From: Prostheceraeus crozeri
Taxonomy: Eukaryota; Platyhelminthes; Polycladida; Euryleptidae
Reading direction: 5' to 3'
Assembly: GCA_907163375.1 (NCBI GenBank)
Contig: CAJQUW010012506.1
Location: 1 to 64,000 of the forward strand
DNA length: 64,000 nucleotides
This document shows positions 47,190 through 58,667 of the stretch, one piece after another. The translations under genes and the position numbers were made by a program. The first letter of the stretch is position 1; the number at the start of each line of letters is the position of its first letter. The notes below the pieces were generated by a model. The model saw only the letters and a list, made by a program, of their open reading frames with translations, was not told the origin of the DNA and did no database searches.

Positions 47190-48295
47190 GCCCATCATCT
47201 CATCGTATCGTAAATCTATCAAGTTTCGGTTACTTTTGTGCGCCAACGCTAGGTTTGTTGTTTCCAAGATGCATGAAGTGGAGTGGCAGTTAGATTGTGA
47301 GATTGAATCACGCTTTTCCGTTGGATGATTACTGATTGTCCGAATTTCAAGGGAACTAATTTTGTGAATTAGGATTTGATGTCAGATTATTTTGTCTTCA
47401 CAATTTCATTTGTAACTTGTCGATTTTCATTTACTTCGAAATATAACGCCTCATATATTTGATTTTGTGATATTATTTCATTCTTGCCTTGGAAGCTCCT
47501 TTTGATTATTTTTGATTATAATCAAGTAAAGCTTCTACGCAATAATGTATTGCTATGGCTGACACCTCTTGAAGTAGTGTCTGTCATCAGATTTCATATT
47601 CTTGCATTATATCGTGTGCATTCTGTGTTGTTTATATTCTTGCATGATATCGGTGGCGATCGACATTGAATCAAGATGCACCTTTGCATCAAATACTGTA
47701 TACGAATTGGGCACATGAGTGGTGTGGCATGAATCAAAAGGCGATTATTTTGTGATAAGTGCAAAATCGAATAAAATGAACCTTGTTTAACTATCAATGC
47801 GCAGCCGACACTGTCATGGTCCAATTTTATTCATTATCTTGATGAACCAATCATGTGAGACAGCAAAACCGTTGAGAAACATCATTTAATAAGTCAAAAC
47901 ATACAAAACCCATATAGCCCGAAGTCAGTGCCCATATTACCCCGTGGTATGGCGCTATGTGGGTATTTCGACACTTTTTACAAAATCTCCTCTTTTTTCT
48001 AATGAATCCTAGAACCAACATCTCCTTTGCAAAGTTGTCTAATACACTCTGCCTGCTCTGTGAGTTGTCCAGGGACAAAAAAAATTACTTTTGTAAAAAA
48101 TATGTCTGAAAAACCCTTAGGGTGCCCATATTAGTCCTGCCTTCTCTGTTATTGGCATTCTAACCCAATGAAGATGAAATCTATGTCTTTAATATAGATA
48201 TCTGAGAAGCTTTGCTCTAAAATTCTTAGTATTGTATAATTTCTATGGAGATTTGACATAGAGTGCTTCTTCCGGAGAATAATGCAGTTTTGAAC
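47190..48295. other. no gene recognised
   Basis: Frames at 47594-47824 and 47851-48078 (minus) are of plausible composition (the latter has RRFCKKCRNTHIAPYHG, with one CxxC), but no family or signals support them. Confidence 0.4.
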
Positions 48296-48302
48296 TTAAT
48301 GC

Positions 48303-48369
48303 AATTTCTATGTAATTCAGCGGACAATAATGCCAACTAGCATTACTGTCCGCTGATTGATGTAGAAAT
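48303..48369. repeat. imperfect palindrome of about 67 bp
   Basis: ATTTCTATGTAATTCAGCGG...AATGC faces GCATTACTGTCCGCTGAT...AGAAAT around a 6-nt centre. Only a few mismatches in a stem of about 30 bp. It could be a tiny foldback MITE or a structured RNA. No flanking duplication was identified. Confidence 0.65.
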
Positions 48370-48374
48370 CGGCA

Positions 48375-48930
48375 TGATTTTCACCTACATTGGGCTAGAA
48401 TAAACAAACATGCGGTAACAAGTTACACTTTTCCGTAGTTAATAGGTGAAAAATGTTTCCGTTGTATAAGGGTTAGATAACTTCTGATTTCACTTCCATT
48501 TTTTGAGTGATCATATGACATTTCCATAGACATGAAAGTTGTGTTGAATTGTAATGATTTATCATTAGTATTGAGTAGATGTTTATTTGTGCAACGGTTG
48601 GTTTTACGGTGATGCCAAATATTCCATGTCAGCGAATGTGAAATTATGGCTTCTTAATGATCAGTTGATTTCTTCCGAGATTCACTGTTTGAATATGAAG
48701 TTGACGCTAGTATGACGTACATTGTTTCATTAGATTGCTTTTAAAGACCCTTTTCTGGCAGAGTTGGGTATCTGAAAGTTACTTAGAACTGAAAAATGCC
48801 ATGCTATCGGTATGGCTATCTTTACACAAGTAAATTATTAATAGTTTCTTTCTATGCTCTTGGGCAACTTTTCAGTGCATTCAAGCAGATTTGCATGGTA
48901 ATTGGCGATCATTAACCCCAGAGACATGAG
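48375..48930. other. no gene recognised
   Basis: AT-rich, no frame or repeat of note. Confidence 0.4.
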
Positions 48931-48935
48931 CTTTT

Positions 48936-48967
48936 TTATTTCCTCTGAGACCTGAGGGGGTCCAGAG
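48936..48967. repeat. stub of the outer piggyBac-like family end
   Basis: CCTCTGAGACCTGAGGGGGT then CCAGAG, matching the terminus at 94-120 but without TTAA. A solitary partial copy. Confidence 0.5.
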
Positions 48968-49104
48968 TATCCCTTGAAATATGGTATTTCAGATTGAGGC
49001 AAACGACTTTTCAAATATTGAAGCAATGTCTGTCGTTGATGAATTTGTACACCGCAAACACAACTATTCTCGAAATCATAATTTATTGAAAGTTAAAATA
49101 ACTC

Positions 49105-49620
49105 AAAGGAAAAAAGTTAACACCCGAACGTTTTCGCCGGCTCTTCTCAAGGGTGGACACCGGTTAACTGACAATAATACACTAATACAATCGACACTGA
49201 CACAGCGAAATGACAACTACTCAAAAGAACGGAATGACGGACAGAACTGACATAGAAATCTACCAAGGCAAAGCAAGAGAGAAAATGAATTGTTTCTGGA
49301 TACACAAAGCAGGTTTGTACAATTTTATCAGTAATGACTCCAAAATGCTTAGAAGAAAAACAGAGTCAGAATGAGCCAGCACAGAAAAATGACTGACTGG
49401 AGGAACAGACTTGTCAAAAAGGTTGCAGGACATAACATGCCTGGTAACAGCGCTATCTGGCAAAGACTTTGAGCTAGGACGAAAACCACAAGAGTATATC
49501 CATGCTGGTATGCTCAGACACTCTGGCAGACAAAGCACGTTGAGTGCGGCCCACGTAGCTGCATCCACAACCAGGCCTTACACTCGAAGGGCAACTCATC
49601 CTTCAGAGAACGAACGGAAA
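49105..49620 (-). mobile_element. Penelope-like element fragment 3, GIY-YIG endonuclease
   Basis: On the minus strand, about 49620-49500 encodes SSLKDELPFECKA, then GCGCSYVGRTQRALSARVSE, giving the YVG.T.R.L..R..EH signature. A second frame continues with DSAVTRHVMSCNLFDKS, HFSVLA and LLSILESLLIKLYKPAL, the C-terminal half with its catalytic-region E. The domain is thus present but crosses frames. Downstream, the minus strand has TTGAGAAGAGCCGGCGAAAA then CGTTCGG (49150-49120), the hairpin-plus-GAAAACG pattern seen next to Penelope 3' ends. Reverse transcriptase is absent. Confidence 0.75.
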
Positions 49621-49629
49621 TAGATCTTT

Positions 49630-50595
49630 GTTTTTCTTCTAAGCATCTTGGAGGCATTACTGATAAAATTGTACTATTTTTAGATAAAATTGTACTGATA
49701 AAATTTTGTGGATAATTTTTTAAAGGTTCATTTTCGTGTAAAAACTATCTCCGCATGTGAAAATGGTCATCATCTATCCAAAAACATGTGTAAAATTAAA
49801 AAGCGACAGTTGGCGAAAAAGTTGCTATAAGTAGTTGGCAGATATTTGTTTACTAATGCGAGCTGATTTTTCGCCAACCGGCGAAATCGTGGATATTGTA
49901 GCAACTAATTAGTGGTAAGTAGTATTGTTCGCATATTACCTTCACATGAAAATATATTGTATACTCAGTATGATCTGATAAAAATGATCTTTTTTAATTC
50001 ATGAAGGCTTAAATTAAAAAAGTATTTATCTTCCATAAATGTCGCAGTAAATACTATGATATTATTCAAATATTTGTCATTGTTGTAAATTATTGAATGT
50101 CTAGAGATGTTATGAAAATTGATATAAGCGGATTCTCTATATTCTTACCATTATCAAAGAATGATAGTCTGCACTTAATTCTTAGATAGATTAGCCATAT
50201 GTGGGTGATGGTGAGGAGGTGAGGGAGAAAATAGTGCCTCGGCTGTAGAGGCGGATTACTAAAGAAATTAAGAGAGAAAGTCCAAAGTAAAAGGTAGCAT
50301 ACAGAGCGCGAATCCGCGAATTGTCGCCGGCGAACTTCGCCAGCAAATATGCTAAAAATTATTACTGAACTATTGCATGATAATATGTAACTGATTATCT
50401 GCCAGCATTTCGCTAGATTCGTTCCCACAGGGGCCTTTCTAGTGCCTCGAGGCACCAGTAGGCGCCACTACGCACTAATAGGCACCAAACCAAATGTTTG
50501 TTTATCCAATGAGATCGAAGGGAAAATTAATGGGCACAAACTCGGCACTATGAACTTCGTGCCAGCTTTCATTTTGAACATTGATTTGTGCTGAG
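49630..50595. other. no gene recognised; possible old transposon ends
   Basis: TTGGCGAAAAAG (49812) and TTCGCCAACCGGCGAA (49872) face each other, and GTGCCTCGAGGCAC (50442) is palindromic. These may be element termini but could not be paired. The frame 50090-50455 (minus) has no family features. Confidence 0.35.
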
Positions 50596-50599
50596 TCGT

Positions 50600-51140
50600 T
50601 CAGTTATCACCAGTCATGCACGATCTTGTGAAAAAGCAAATTATTCACCTTTTGAGATCTTCCACCACGACGCACATGCACGCGCATGTTGTAAGCAATG
50701 GATAAATGAATTTCACTCATTATGCACCATCGTGGACAAAATCTGATAGCAAAAAACTTGTGATGGGACTTTCTACACCCTCTGAGACCTGATGTTGGCC
50801 TATCTGCCTTACTTCTACTCATTCGACTGAAATGAAATAGCAGATACAGATTCACTGTCAAAAATGATGGACAAAATCTGATAGCAAAAAACTTGTGATG
50901 GGACTTTCTATACCCTCTGAGACCTGATGTTGGCCTATCTGCCTTACTTCTACTCATTCGACTGAAATGAAATAGCAGATACAGATTCACTGTCAAAAAT
51001 GATGATTTTACATGACCATGTGCGGTTGTTGCTTCCTCTGCACCTCCGGAGTTTATCTCTAATGGCCTTTCATGTAGCCCATATGGATAAGGTCGAACGA
51101 CGTTAAGCTGTTCTGTGGATGTCATGTCCTGTATGTACAA
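50600..51140 (-). mobile_element. second copy of the outer piggyBac-like family, inverted
   Basis: Reverse complement similarity to about 170-420 of the outer element. Shared stretches include CACCATCGTGGACAA, TTTCTACACCCTCTGAG, GGCCTATCTGCC and GATGATTTTACATG. It lacks the GGGTCCACTGGACCC block. The long minus-strand frame (177 codons) results from a tandem duplication and does not resemble a transposase. No TTAA ends identified. Confidence 0.55.
50734..51003. repeat. 135-bp tandem duplication
   Basis: GGACAAAATCTGATAGCAAA starts at 50734 and again at 50869. The two copies differ at one position that I can see (CTACACCC versus CTATACCC), so the duplication is recent. Confidence 0.9.
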
Positions 51141-51266
51141 AGAAGGACGACTGAGTCATTGGAATATCAAAATCGGACCCCCTCCTCACTTCCTTGACGC
51201 CAAGTTGAGTCATTTTGATAATTTCCGGATTTAATTCAATAAAAAGCAAAGAGGGAATGAGCACGA

Positions 51267-51500
51267 TTTATTAAACTTCGAAGCATACTCTGTCATGAGA
51301 ATTGGATATGCTACGCGAACGAATAGATCAATTCTAGCATAGAGGGTAAATGAATGGGGGCACCCTAGAGTAGATGAGGAGAAGGAAAATTGAATTATTC
51401 AAAGTCATATTTGAGAAGTTCGATCACTGAGATAACATGTTGGATGACGTAATCAGGATGCTCTCCAACTGAACTTCAGTTTTCTGAGTTGACTTGTCAC
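51267..51500 (-). CDS. possible terminal exon of a minus-strand gene
   Basis: On the minus strand, a pyrimidine-containing acceptor (CACTTTCAG) at 51509-51501 is followed by 25 codons (GDKSTQKTEVQLESILITSS then NMLSQ) and a stop at 51426-51424. An AATAAA signal lies about 150 bp further on (51272-51267). The layout fits a last exon with 3' UTR. No upstream exons could be matched, and I do not recognise the peptide. Confidence 0.3.
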
Positions 51501-51509
51501 CTGAAAGTG

Positions 51510-53030
51510 AATGAGAAGGCAAATAAATTTTCAGTTTAATTTAAATAATATTTTCCTACAAGAGCTTCATAACAAACGCTTGAGTGAACAATGATTGATA
51601 AGGAATTAGAACCAGAGTTGGAAATGGGTCAACGAAACTTGACCCACGACCCACTTGACCCACCTGATCCATATGCTGCTAGGGTGAATGATGTGAGTGC
51701 AATTTCCTTTTCTGGTATCATCCTTAGTTTCATTTTCATTCAAGATTCTAGGTCTATCTAGGTAGAGGCCTCACAGTATCAAAATTGTTGTTGAGATTTG
51801 TTATGAAGATTCAAGTGTATCAGATCACTTGTCACATGATAAATAGACATCCAACCTCATCAAAATTATCTTATAATCAAAGTTCATGTACCACAAATGC
51901 CAAAGGTTCTAAAAAATTAAACGATTCTGTTTCTTGTTATAATTCTTGACTATCATATTTTGTGCTGCCTATTTAACTCGTAGAGAGATAATTAGATAAG
52001 TTGAGGGACCTGCACACTGAATTTCAAATTTTACATTTCTTAATCAATTGAAGTTAAAAAATAGGATTGCAGTAGGCCTAAATCATTTATTCATGCATTT
52101 CTTATGTCAGATACTACATGTGTGAAAATTATCCCACAAAATTCGACAAACTAATATTTTGTTGCCTCACATGGATTTCGATTCAAATTTCATTAACTTC
52201 CACCAATGCTAGATTTAAGTAGAAAGTTGCATATTTGATGTAAGAGTGACAATGGAATAAGCATGCGTAACGCGTGAGTAGAAAATTGCACCAGGACAAG
52301 ATTATAATTCAAGAATTAGGTTACAATGTACATATAGATGAACTGATATATTTTAGTGGCGCTACATGTACGAGTACGTTGTGATAACAATCACTAGTGA
52401 CATCATGTAAATATTCCTATTTGAATTGATACCAAATCAAATATCGAAACGAAGCTTTTTATTGATACGAAGTGTCAAAAAATATCTCACAGAGCTCTGC
52501 CGTAATAAGTCTGTGTGAAAGGGATAAGTCTATATCAATGACCGTCGTGTGAATTAGCGTATTTCAGATGATCATGTATCGAATGAGCAATGAGATGCAT
52601 GGAACATGTGTGATGCAAAAGTAGATTGAACGGTTAAATACTGTATTGTTGAACGGTTGTATACAAGTGGGTATATTATCAAGATATTCCATGGTATGTA
52701 GTACATGAAATCACATTTAGCAAGACAGATGCTCTATCAGTGATTAAAATAAATGCACAAAATCATACCTCACTCTTATAAAATTACATTTGTTTCCTTT
52801 GTTATGTAATATGTTGTTCTACAAGCCAAAAGCTATCAAGCAAAACAAAAATAAAGAAAATCGGTCAATCAGAGCCAGTATAGCACCATTATTCATCAAC
52901 AATAATGTAACTGCTACATGTGATTAACTGGACTTCATGTTCCATAGCTTCCTGACTTCGTTATGGTGGTGTTGGCAGCACTCCTGATTGCTTTCAGCTA
53001 GAAATCTATCTCTTACAGGTTGAAAACAAT
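51510..53030. other. no gene recognised
   Basis: AT-rich sequence leading up to the Tc1 transposase. The left terminus of that transposon should lie here, but I could not find a match to its right end. Confidence 0.4.
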
Positions 53031-53041
53031 ACAAAGCACAA

Positions 53042-54037
53042 ATGAACAATAACGAGATCGCATTCACAAAAGGCAAAGTGTCAGCCTTGCTAGAACTAGG
53101 ATTTTCTTTGCGAGCTACAAGCAAGCGACTAAATGTCTCTTACACAAATGTGCATCGATGGCATAATGATGATTTTCGACTCTGTCGTAAAGAGGGCTCT
53201 GTCTGTCCACGCAAAGCATCCAAACGTAGAGACCGCCTAATTTTGAGATTTGTTAAAGTTGATCCAAGTCTCTCGTTAACTGAGATGGCTGCACTAGACT
53301 CGTCTATTTCTAAGTCCATTATTCGTAGAAGACTTATTGAGTCGAATTTCAAGAGCTGTAAGAGGCCCTCTCAGATCGAATTATCAGATCAGCATACAAA
53401 AAGACGTCTCAGATGGGCAATGAGTCTTTGTCACTGGCGAAATCAATGGGATCGGGTTGTCTGGTCTGACGAGGCATCAGTCCGTCTGAAGGATAGCGAT
53501 GGTCGATTGAGATTATGGATAAAATCTGATCAGGAAATTCCGAGACATTTACATCGTCTCCGGGTACAAGGTGGTGCGACTCTATTGATTTGGGCTGGCA
53601 TTTGGACCAATGGCCGCTCTGAACTTCACATACAGCAAGGAACCATGAATTCTGAACGCCATGTGAATGTTTTACGAATGAACATTGGCCAAATGACAGA
53701 TCAACTTGGTGATCCATCGACTTGGTTATTTATGGATGATAATGCTACATGTCACAGGAGTAGTAGAGTCAACTTATGCAAGTCTCAATTAGGGCTTAGG
53801 ACATTATCTTGGCCAGCTCGTTCTCCTGATCTGAATCCCATAGAAAATGTATGGAGTATTCTAAAACGTAACGTTCGTCGTTAACTGCTACCTACAGATG
53901 GCGTATCACAACTTAAGTCACTGTTAAAAAGAGAGTGGAGAAAGTTAGATCAGTCAAAAATCAACGATATCATCGAATCAATGCCTAAACGAATTGGTAA
54001 TGTCATCGACAATAAGGGTAGGGCCGCAAAATATTAG
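53042..54037 (+). pseudogene. Tc1-type transposase, DD34E, one internal stop
   Basis: The open frame of 280 codons (53042-53884) starts with paired helix-turn-helix regions (about residues 10-45 and 60-105) for terminal-repeat binding. The catalytic core follows: D143 in VVWSDEAS, D233 in FMDDNATCHRS and E268 in SPDLNPIENVWSILK. D233 to E268 leaves 34 residues, the DD34E spacing of Tc1. A TAA at 53882-53884 interrupts the frame, but it continues for about 50 codons (LKSLLKREWRKLD ... SMPKRIGNVIDNKGRAAKY) to TAG, so the protein was about 331 residues, normal for Tc1. It cuts and pastes its element at TA sites. With one stop and otherwise intact motifs, this is the best-preserved gene in the window. 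Confidence 0.9.
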
Positions 54038-54119
54038 CTTCTTAAGAACCGTTACTGTATCATAGCTTATCAGATTATATAAGGACATTTAAATATATTA
54101 GGGACATGAAATAACATGA

Positions 54120-54194
54120 AAAATACTTTCTGTATCATACTTATGTTTTATTTAGTCAAATTTTAGGATGATCCACTTTTTATGAAAGGGACTG
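54120..54194. repeat. right terminus of the Tc1 element
   Basis: On the minus strand from 54194 it reads CAGTCCCTTTCATAAAAAGT then GGATCATCC, preceded by TA (54195-54196). CAGT ends next to TA are standard for Tc1. The matching left end was not found. A weaker relative of the same sequence lies at 55378-55416. Confidence 0.55.
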
Positions 54195-54199
54195 TAGAA

Positions 54200-55865
54200 C
54201 GCGTTGAGAGTGGTGCTTACACAACAAGCCTGCAGTTTAACGGCGATCTCTATGAATTGCGATCGCATCTCGATTGAAGAACATAGACATCGCGGAGATA
54301 ATTGAAGCTTGGGATCATTCCATCTTATCACATGTTTATCATCATAGACAGGCTCAACCGACATCGCCTGCAGTTGAGCGCAATTCCTTACTTGGTCGAT
54401 TAACATTTTCTGCACATGTGTAACCATCGCGATATTTAGAAACATTCTGAGGAACAAGCTCTGTTTGGAGTGGTCTCATTTTGTTTATTTGACTGTTTTT
54501 GGTTTACTTTCTGAAGTGCACATAGAAATGATCTTATCTGAATCCGCAAATTTAGATAAAAACCTATCAGATCTATCAAGTTTATTTTGAGCTTCTATCA
54601 AGTCTAGAGGTGCGTGCCAATAGGCATAGAGAAGATCTCCTTACTTATAAGTCTAAATTGCTACTCTCTCCAAATTCTGGGAGCAAGTCATCATTTTGTG
54701 AAAATCTGAAAATTCAAAATTAAAATGATCATTCAAAATTTCCACATTTTGAGGATATTTCGAAGCATTTTTTCCTTTCGACTTTTTTTATGTAAATACG
54801 AGATAATAGCGCCCGAAAACCATATTCTGTGCTTGGGCAGCTGCTTTTGGCAAATTCATGAATTTTGAATTTCATTAACAGCTCAAATTTTTAAATTTTC
54901 CTGTTATTTCAAAAACCGCGCCGATGAGAATTTTCGGTTTCACCCACTTTGTGTCAGTAAGGTATTGCAACTCATTTCAATGCAAGGATTCTAAAGATAC
55001 CAAACATTTTTGATGAAAACGTGAGAACATAAGATTTTCAACTGAAAAAGTCATGATTTTGTGATAACTTCACGATATCACCAATTTTTCATTAGTTCAC
55101 CGATTTTGATGACCAGTATGTCAAAAGAGAGCTCCGAAAATGCTCTTTCTCCTCGTGTCTGATTCATTATCATACTCCGATGTTTTCTTTTTGAAAAATT
55201 GCGATTTGTTAATTGAGTGACTTTTATATTTTGAGTACTGCTCAGCAAATACAAAAAACGGATGCAAGTCTATCATAACTCATTTTAAAGCTGAGAATGC
55301 ATGCTCTCGAATGATGTATGGCACGTTGTTGCGCGATGCGATTGGAAGACATGAGATTCGATTGAATTTCAGCGAAATTTAAGTGGTCCATTTTTTATGA
55401 TCAGCTCTGTTGTTTAATGTCCTGGAAGTCTTATAGAAGTAGATCATTAATCGCGTAAACACAGAATTAGTTTGTTTAATCGTATCACTTAGAAGTGCAA
55501 ACTGATTCAAACAGATGGCACATGCAGGAACTTGATAAGTGGGCAAAAAGACATTTTTAATACCTTGCAGAGATAGGAAAAATAGTCGTGCGTCGCTTGC
55601 GGATTGCTCTGAATTCCTTCAAAATGCTCCGATCAGGAGCTCCGTTAGCAGGTGCATGAAAAAACGTTCACAAACTTCTCTGTAGAACTTGACATCGTCT
55701 GCGTCTCTTTGCTGTGTGATCCAGTTGATAACAGTCACTGAAACTTTGCACAATTTGGCGTGTTTATTGTTGAACTGGCTGCTCATTGTTCGATTGCTGT
55801 GGTATTTAGTCAGCAGATTGTGCCATTTCATTTACGTTACATGTTCCAATGCTTCCAATGTTTCC
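54200..55865. other. no gene recognised
   Basis: A 101-codon minus-strand frame (54457-54152) and a 70-codon one (55831-55619, with DADDVKFYREVCERFF) have ordinary protein composition but no known family. The rest is AT-rich. Confidence 0.35.
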
Positions 55866-56649
55866 CTTCTACACCTTTTTCACATGTATTTCAGATAGTG
55901 TGCGTTTGATTTTCGAAAACTAAATTGTATATCAGAATACGTCAAATGAATTTAAGTTAATTCAAATGTGTTTCAGATTATGTAAAATTAATTTTCGAAA
56001 TTATAAAAATGCGCAAAATGAATTTCAGAATTGCAAATAGTTTTACAGAAAGCGTAAAATGAATTTCAAAAGGTTAAATTGAATTTCAGAATCGTAAATT
56101 GAATTTTGAATTCATCAAATGAATTTCAGAAAAGAATATTTCAATTTCCGAAATATTTGTATATCAAGAAATTTATTTCAGAAACATAAATTGAATTTCC
56201 GATAACGTAGCTTGGAATATAGAAACGTGAATTGAATTTTTGATAATGAGAATTGATTTTCCGATTATGTGAATTATTTATTGGATGACACCATTTGATT
56301 TGTGGAAAATGTAATTTGAATTTCAGATAAAAAGAATTTAATTTCAGAAGCGAACGAGATGTACTGTTCTAATCCTCTCTAGCAAAGGGTTGCAAGAAGT
56401 TGAGTCATGTTTGGATCGGCAAAGTCTTTGGTATCAATTGCCACGGCATGACTTGAAAGTTAATCGCCATTTTCTCTTTTAGAGATTTATACCCGGCATA
56501 ACAAAATGTAATGTAGCAACAATGAAAAAATGAACTCTATCAACTTTTATACACAAAGTGATCAGTTTGAGTGCAAACAATTGAGATAAAAATTTGTTCT
56601 CTTTTGATTATTATCTTAAAAGCTGAGCGGATTATCTTTAATTTTTACA

Positions 56650-57554
56650 TGTACATTATTAGAAATGAAAGAACCTGAATGAGAGTGCCTGGTAGCCACT
56701 GCACGTGTGCCTTGCCGGGAACGTCCAAAATTTCACCGACAAAAGAGGTTGAAATTCGTTTCATCGATCCATAATATTTGCCGACCATGTCGTATGTAGG
56801 AGTTGAGCCGGATAACATACTCTTTCCTAAGTTGTTTGTTTGAATCAGAGTTCATAGTCACCGGTTCCCAATTCATCATCTTCACCGTGAACATTCTGTT
56901 GCAGAAGTAGTTCGACACTGATGTTGTAGATATAGTGATGTGGAAGCTTGTAAAAATCTTGGCTTTCAGTTTAACCAAGGTTATGGAGCTATCCTGCTCG
57001 ATCCACTGTAGCAATTGCTCTATTTGATCTTCAGTCAATATTCTAGGCTTGTTGCCACCTCTTTTTGTTCCGCTCATTTCGCCCGACCGTATCCAACTCA
57101 CTGTAAACTGTCACCTCCTAAAATCGAAGAAATCTGCATCCTAAAGCGCGACACACTAGAATTTTAGGAGGTTGCGTGAAATAGAATGTTGACATACTAA
57201 AGAGAACGATAACCCTAGTGTTCTAGCCTCCTAAACCGCTTTGCTTTAGGATTTTTTATTAGTTACGAATAGTGTCTTGCTTTAGTGTGTGATTTAGGAG
57301 GTGCTGGTTTAGAGTGATGCAGTTTTGTAATTTACTCCCAATGTTTCGGCGAGAGTCTTCCAATCCTCGCCACGATTAGAGCACTCGACTATTAATTCCC
57401 GATCTCTTGATGAAGGCGCTTTGTACTTTCGTCTTTTGAATTCTTCTGTATCTTCTACATCTTCTCGACACAACTGACAAAAGCGTTCTTCCACGACAAG
57501 AATTGGTGCAGCACATTCCGAATGCAGTAGATATAAGCTTGACAAATCGCGCAA
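56650..57554 (-). pseudogene. truncated IS630/Tc1/mariner-type transposase
   Basis: The N-terminal part (57554-57309) carries a helix-turn-helix-like stretch (RDRELIVECSNRGEDWKTLA then ETLGVNYKTA). After a 204-bp MITE the frame resumes at 57101 with WIRSGE, a GGNKPRILTEDQIEQLLQWI segment and the first catalytic D in LWIDETNFNLFCR. A stop follows, then GRSRQGTRAV, the expected next stretch, before the similarity ends. The second D and the D/E of the triad are missing, so the copy is an internal deletion derivative and cannot be active. Its neighbours are the two repeat-array arms. Confidence 0.75.
57106..57309. mobile_element. 204-bp MITE inside the transposase
   Basis: The ends are AACTGTCACCTCCTAAAATC and, on the minus strand, AACCAGCACCTCCTAAATCA, flanked by TA at 57104-57105 and 57310-57311. 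Further inverted CCTCCTAAA/TTTAGGAGG boxes lie inside (57172-57180, 57230-57238). It splits the transposase between its helix-turn-helix and the WIRSGE segment. Confidence 0.7.
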
Positions 57555-58139
57555 TTCTCAGACACTTGCATTTCTAAGACTGTGGACCATGGCAGTGATC
57601 TATGATTTATATAGTCTATGGCAAAAGTAATGAGATCAAGTTGCTATCATCTGAAATTCAATTCACTTGTCAAACCATGCAATGCCTCTCTGAGCGTCGT
57701 TCTGAAGATCAATTTCTGCTTTCTGAACTACATGTTCCGTTTTCTGAAATTTAAGTTACCTTTCTGTAATACAACTGATACTTTCTGAATTTCATTTGCT
57801 ATTGGTAAAATACATTTCATATTTTCCGAAATCCATCTGATATTTTACTATAATTTCTGAAATACATTTTATGAATCAAAAAATCATTTTGTGAGATCTG
57901 AAATATAGATAGCGTCATCTGATAGCCAATTTATGATATCTGATATCTAAGTTTTGAAATTGAAATTAAAGTCATGTTTTCTGAAATTGAACTCATCAAT
58001 TCCAAAATTTTCTGAACTTCAATTCATGTTTCGGAAAATTATTTTGTGTTTTCTGAAAATCAAGTCACATTTCTGAAATCCATTTTGTATCATCGGAAAT
58101 CAATCGCGCCTTTTAGGAAATACATGTCAAAAAGGTGTA

Positions 58140-58660
58140 GTCAAACGGAAGAATAGACGACCTGTCTAATTTTGTGCGCGTAAACCTTTGTAGAACTATA
58201 CAGACAGTCCGTCTGCTAGGCATGCTTGTGACCTATACTAACGTGAAGAGGTTACGGCTGTTGCTTGCTTGTTCTAGCCAGGTTTGGGACAGCAACACAA
58301 TAGACCTGGACTGGCTTAGTCGAAGAAACCGGCTTATGTTCATATATATGTACATGGATATTATTATAATTGAATATGCGCACTTAAAATGGATTCCATA
58401 TCCTTGCATATTTCAATAGCGATAAAAATACCAAGTGCGTGATGTGCAATAAAAGTATAGACTTAAAGTTTGACGGAATAGAAAAGCGATGTTGGCTTTA
58501 TGCTTCGTATTTAGGCATCACAATGAAAAAATGGCATCACTTACTCTCGCAGTCTGGGGATTTTTCTCCTTTCTCTTATCTTTGGAGATCTCTGAAAATA
58601 GAACGAATTCAGGTCTGTTTCCACTTTTCAACTGAATATGCAACTCATTATCTAATTGTT
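58140..58660. other. no gene recognised
   Basis: Spacer between the Tc1/mariner-type element and the next inverted repeat. Two plus-strand frames of 75-81 codons have no features. Confidence 0.35.
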
Positions 58661-58667
58661 CTCTAAA

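Larger units (their letters stand above)
55872..58137 (-). mobile_element. Tc1/mariner-type element with repeat-array arms
   Basis: The ends are CACCTTTTTCACATGTATTT (left) and CACCTTTTTGACATGTATTT (right, minus strand), flanked by TA at 55870-55871 and 58138-58139. Each arm of about 0.5 kb is an array of units of about 20 bp (GTAAATTGAATTTCAGAAA and variants), inverted between arms (55890-56360 and 57645-58110). Between them, on the minus strand, lies a truncated transposase. Total length is 2266 bp, including a nested MITE. Confidence 0.75.

Noticed and set aside
49120-49160. Hammerhead ribozyme at the Penelope 3' end
   Set aside because: The GAAA part is present but I do not see the CUGAUGA core needed for a hammerhead.
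55378-55416. A second Tc1 element end
   Set aside because: It resembles the right end at 54150-54194 in scattered words only, has no TA-CAGT tip and has no partner, so it was not listed as an element.
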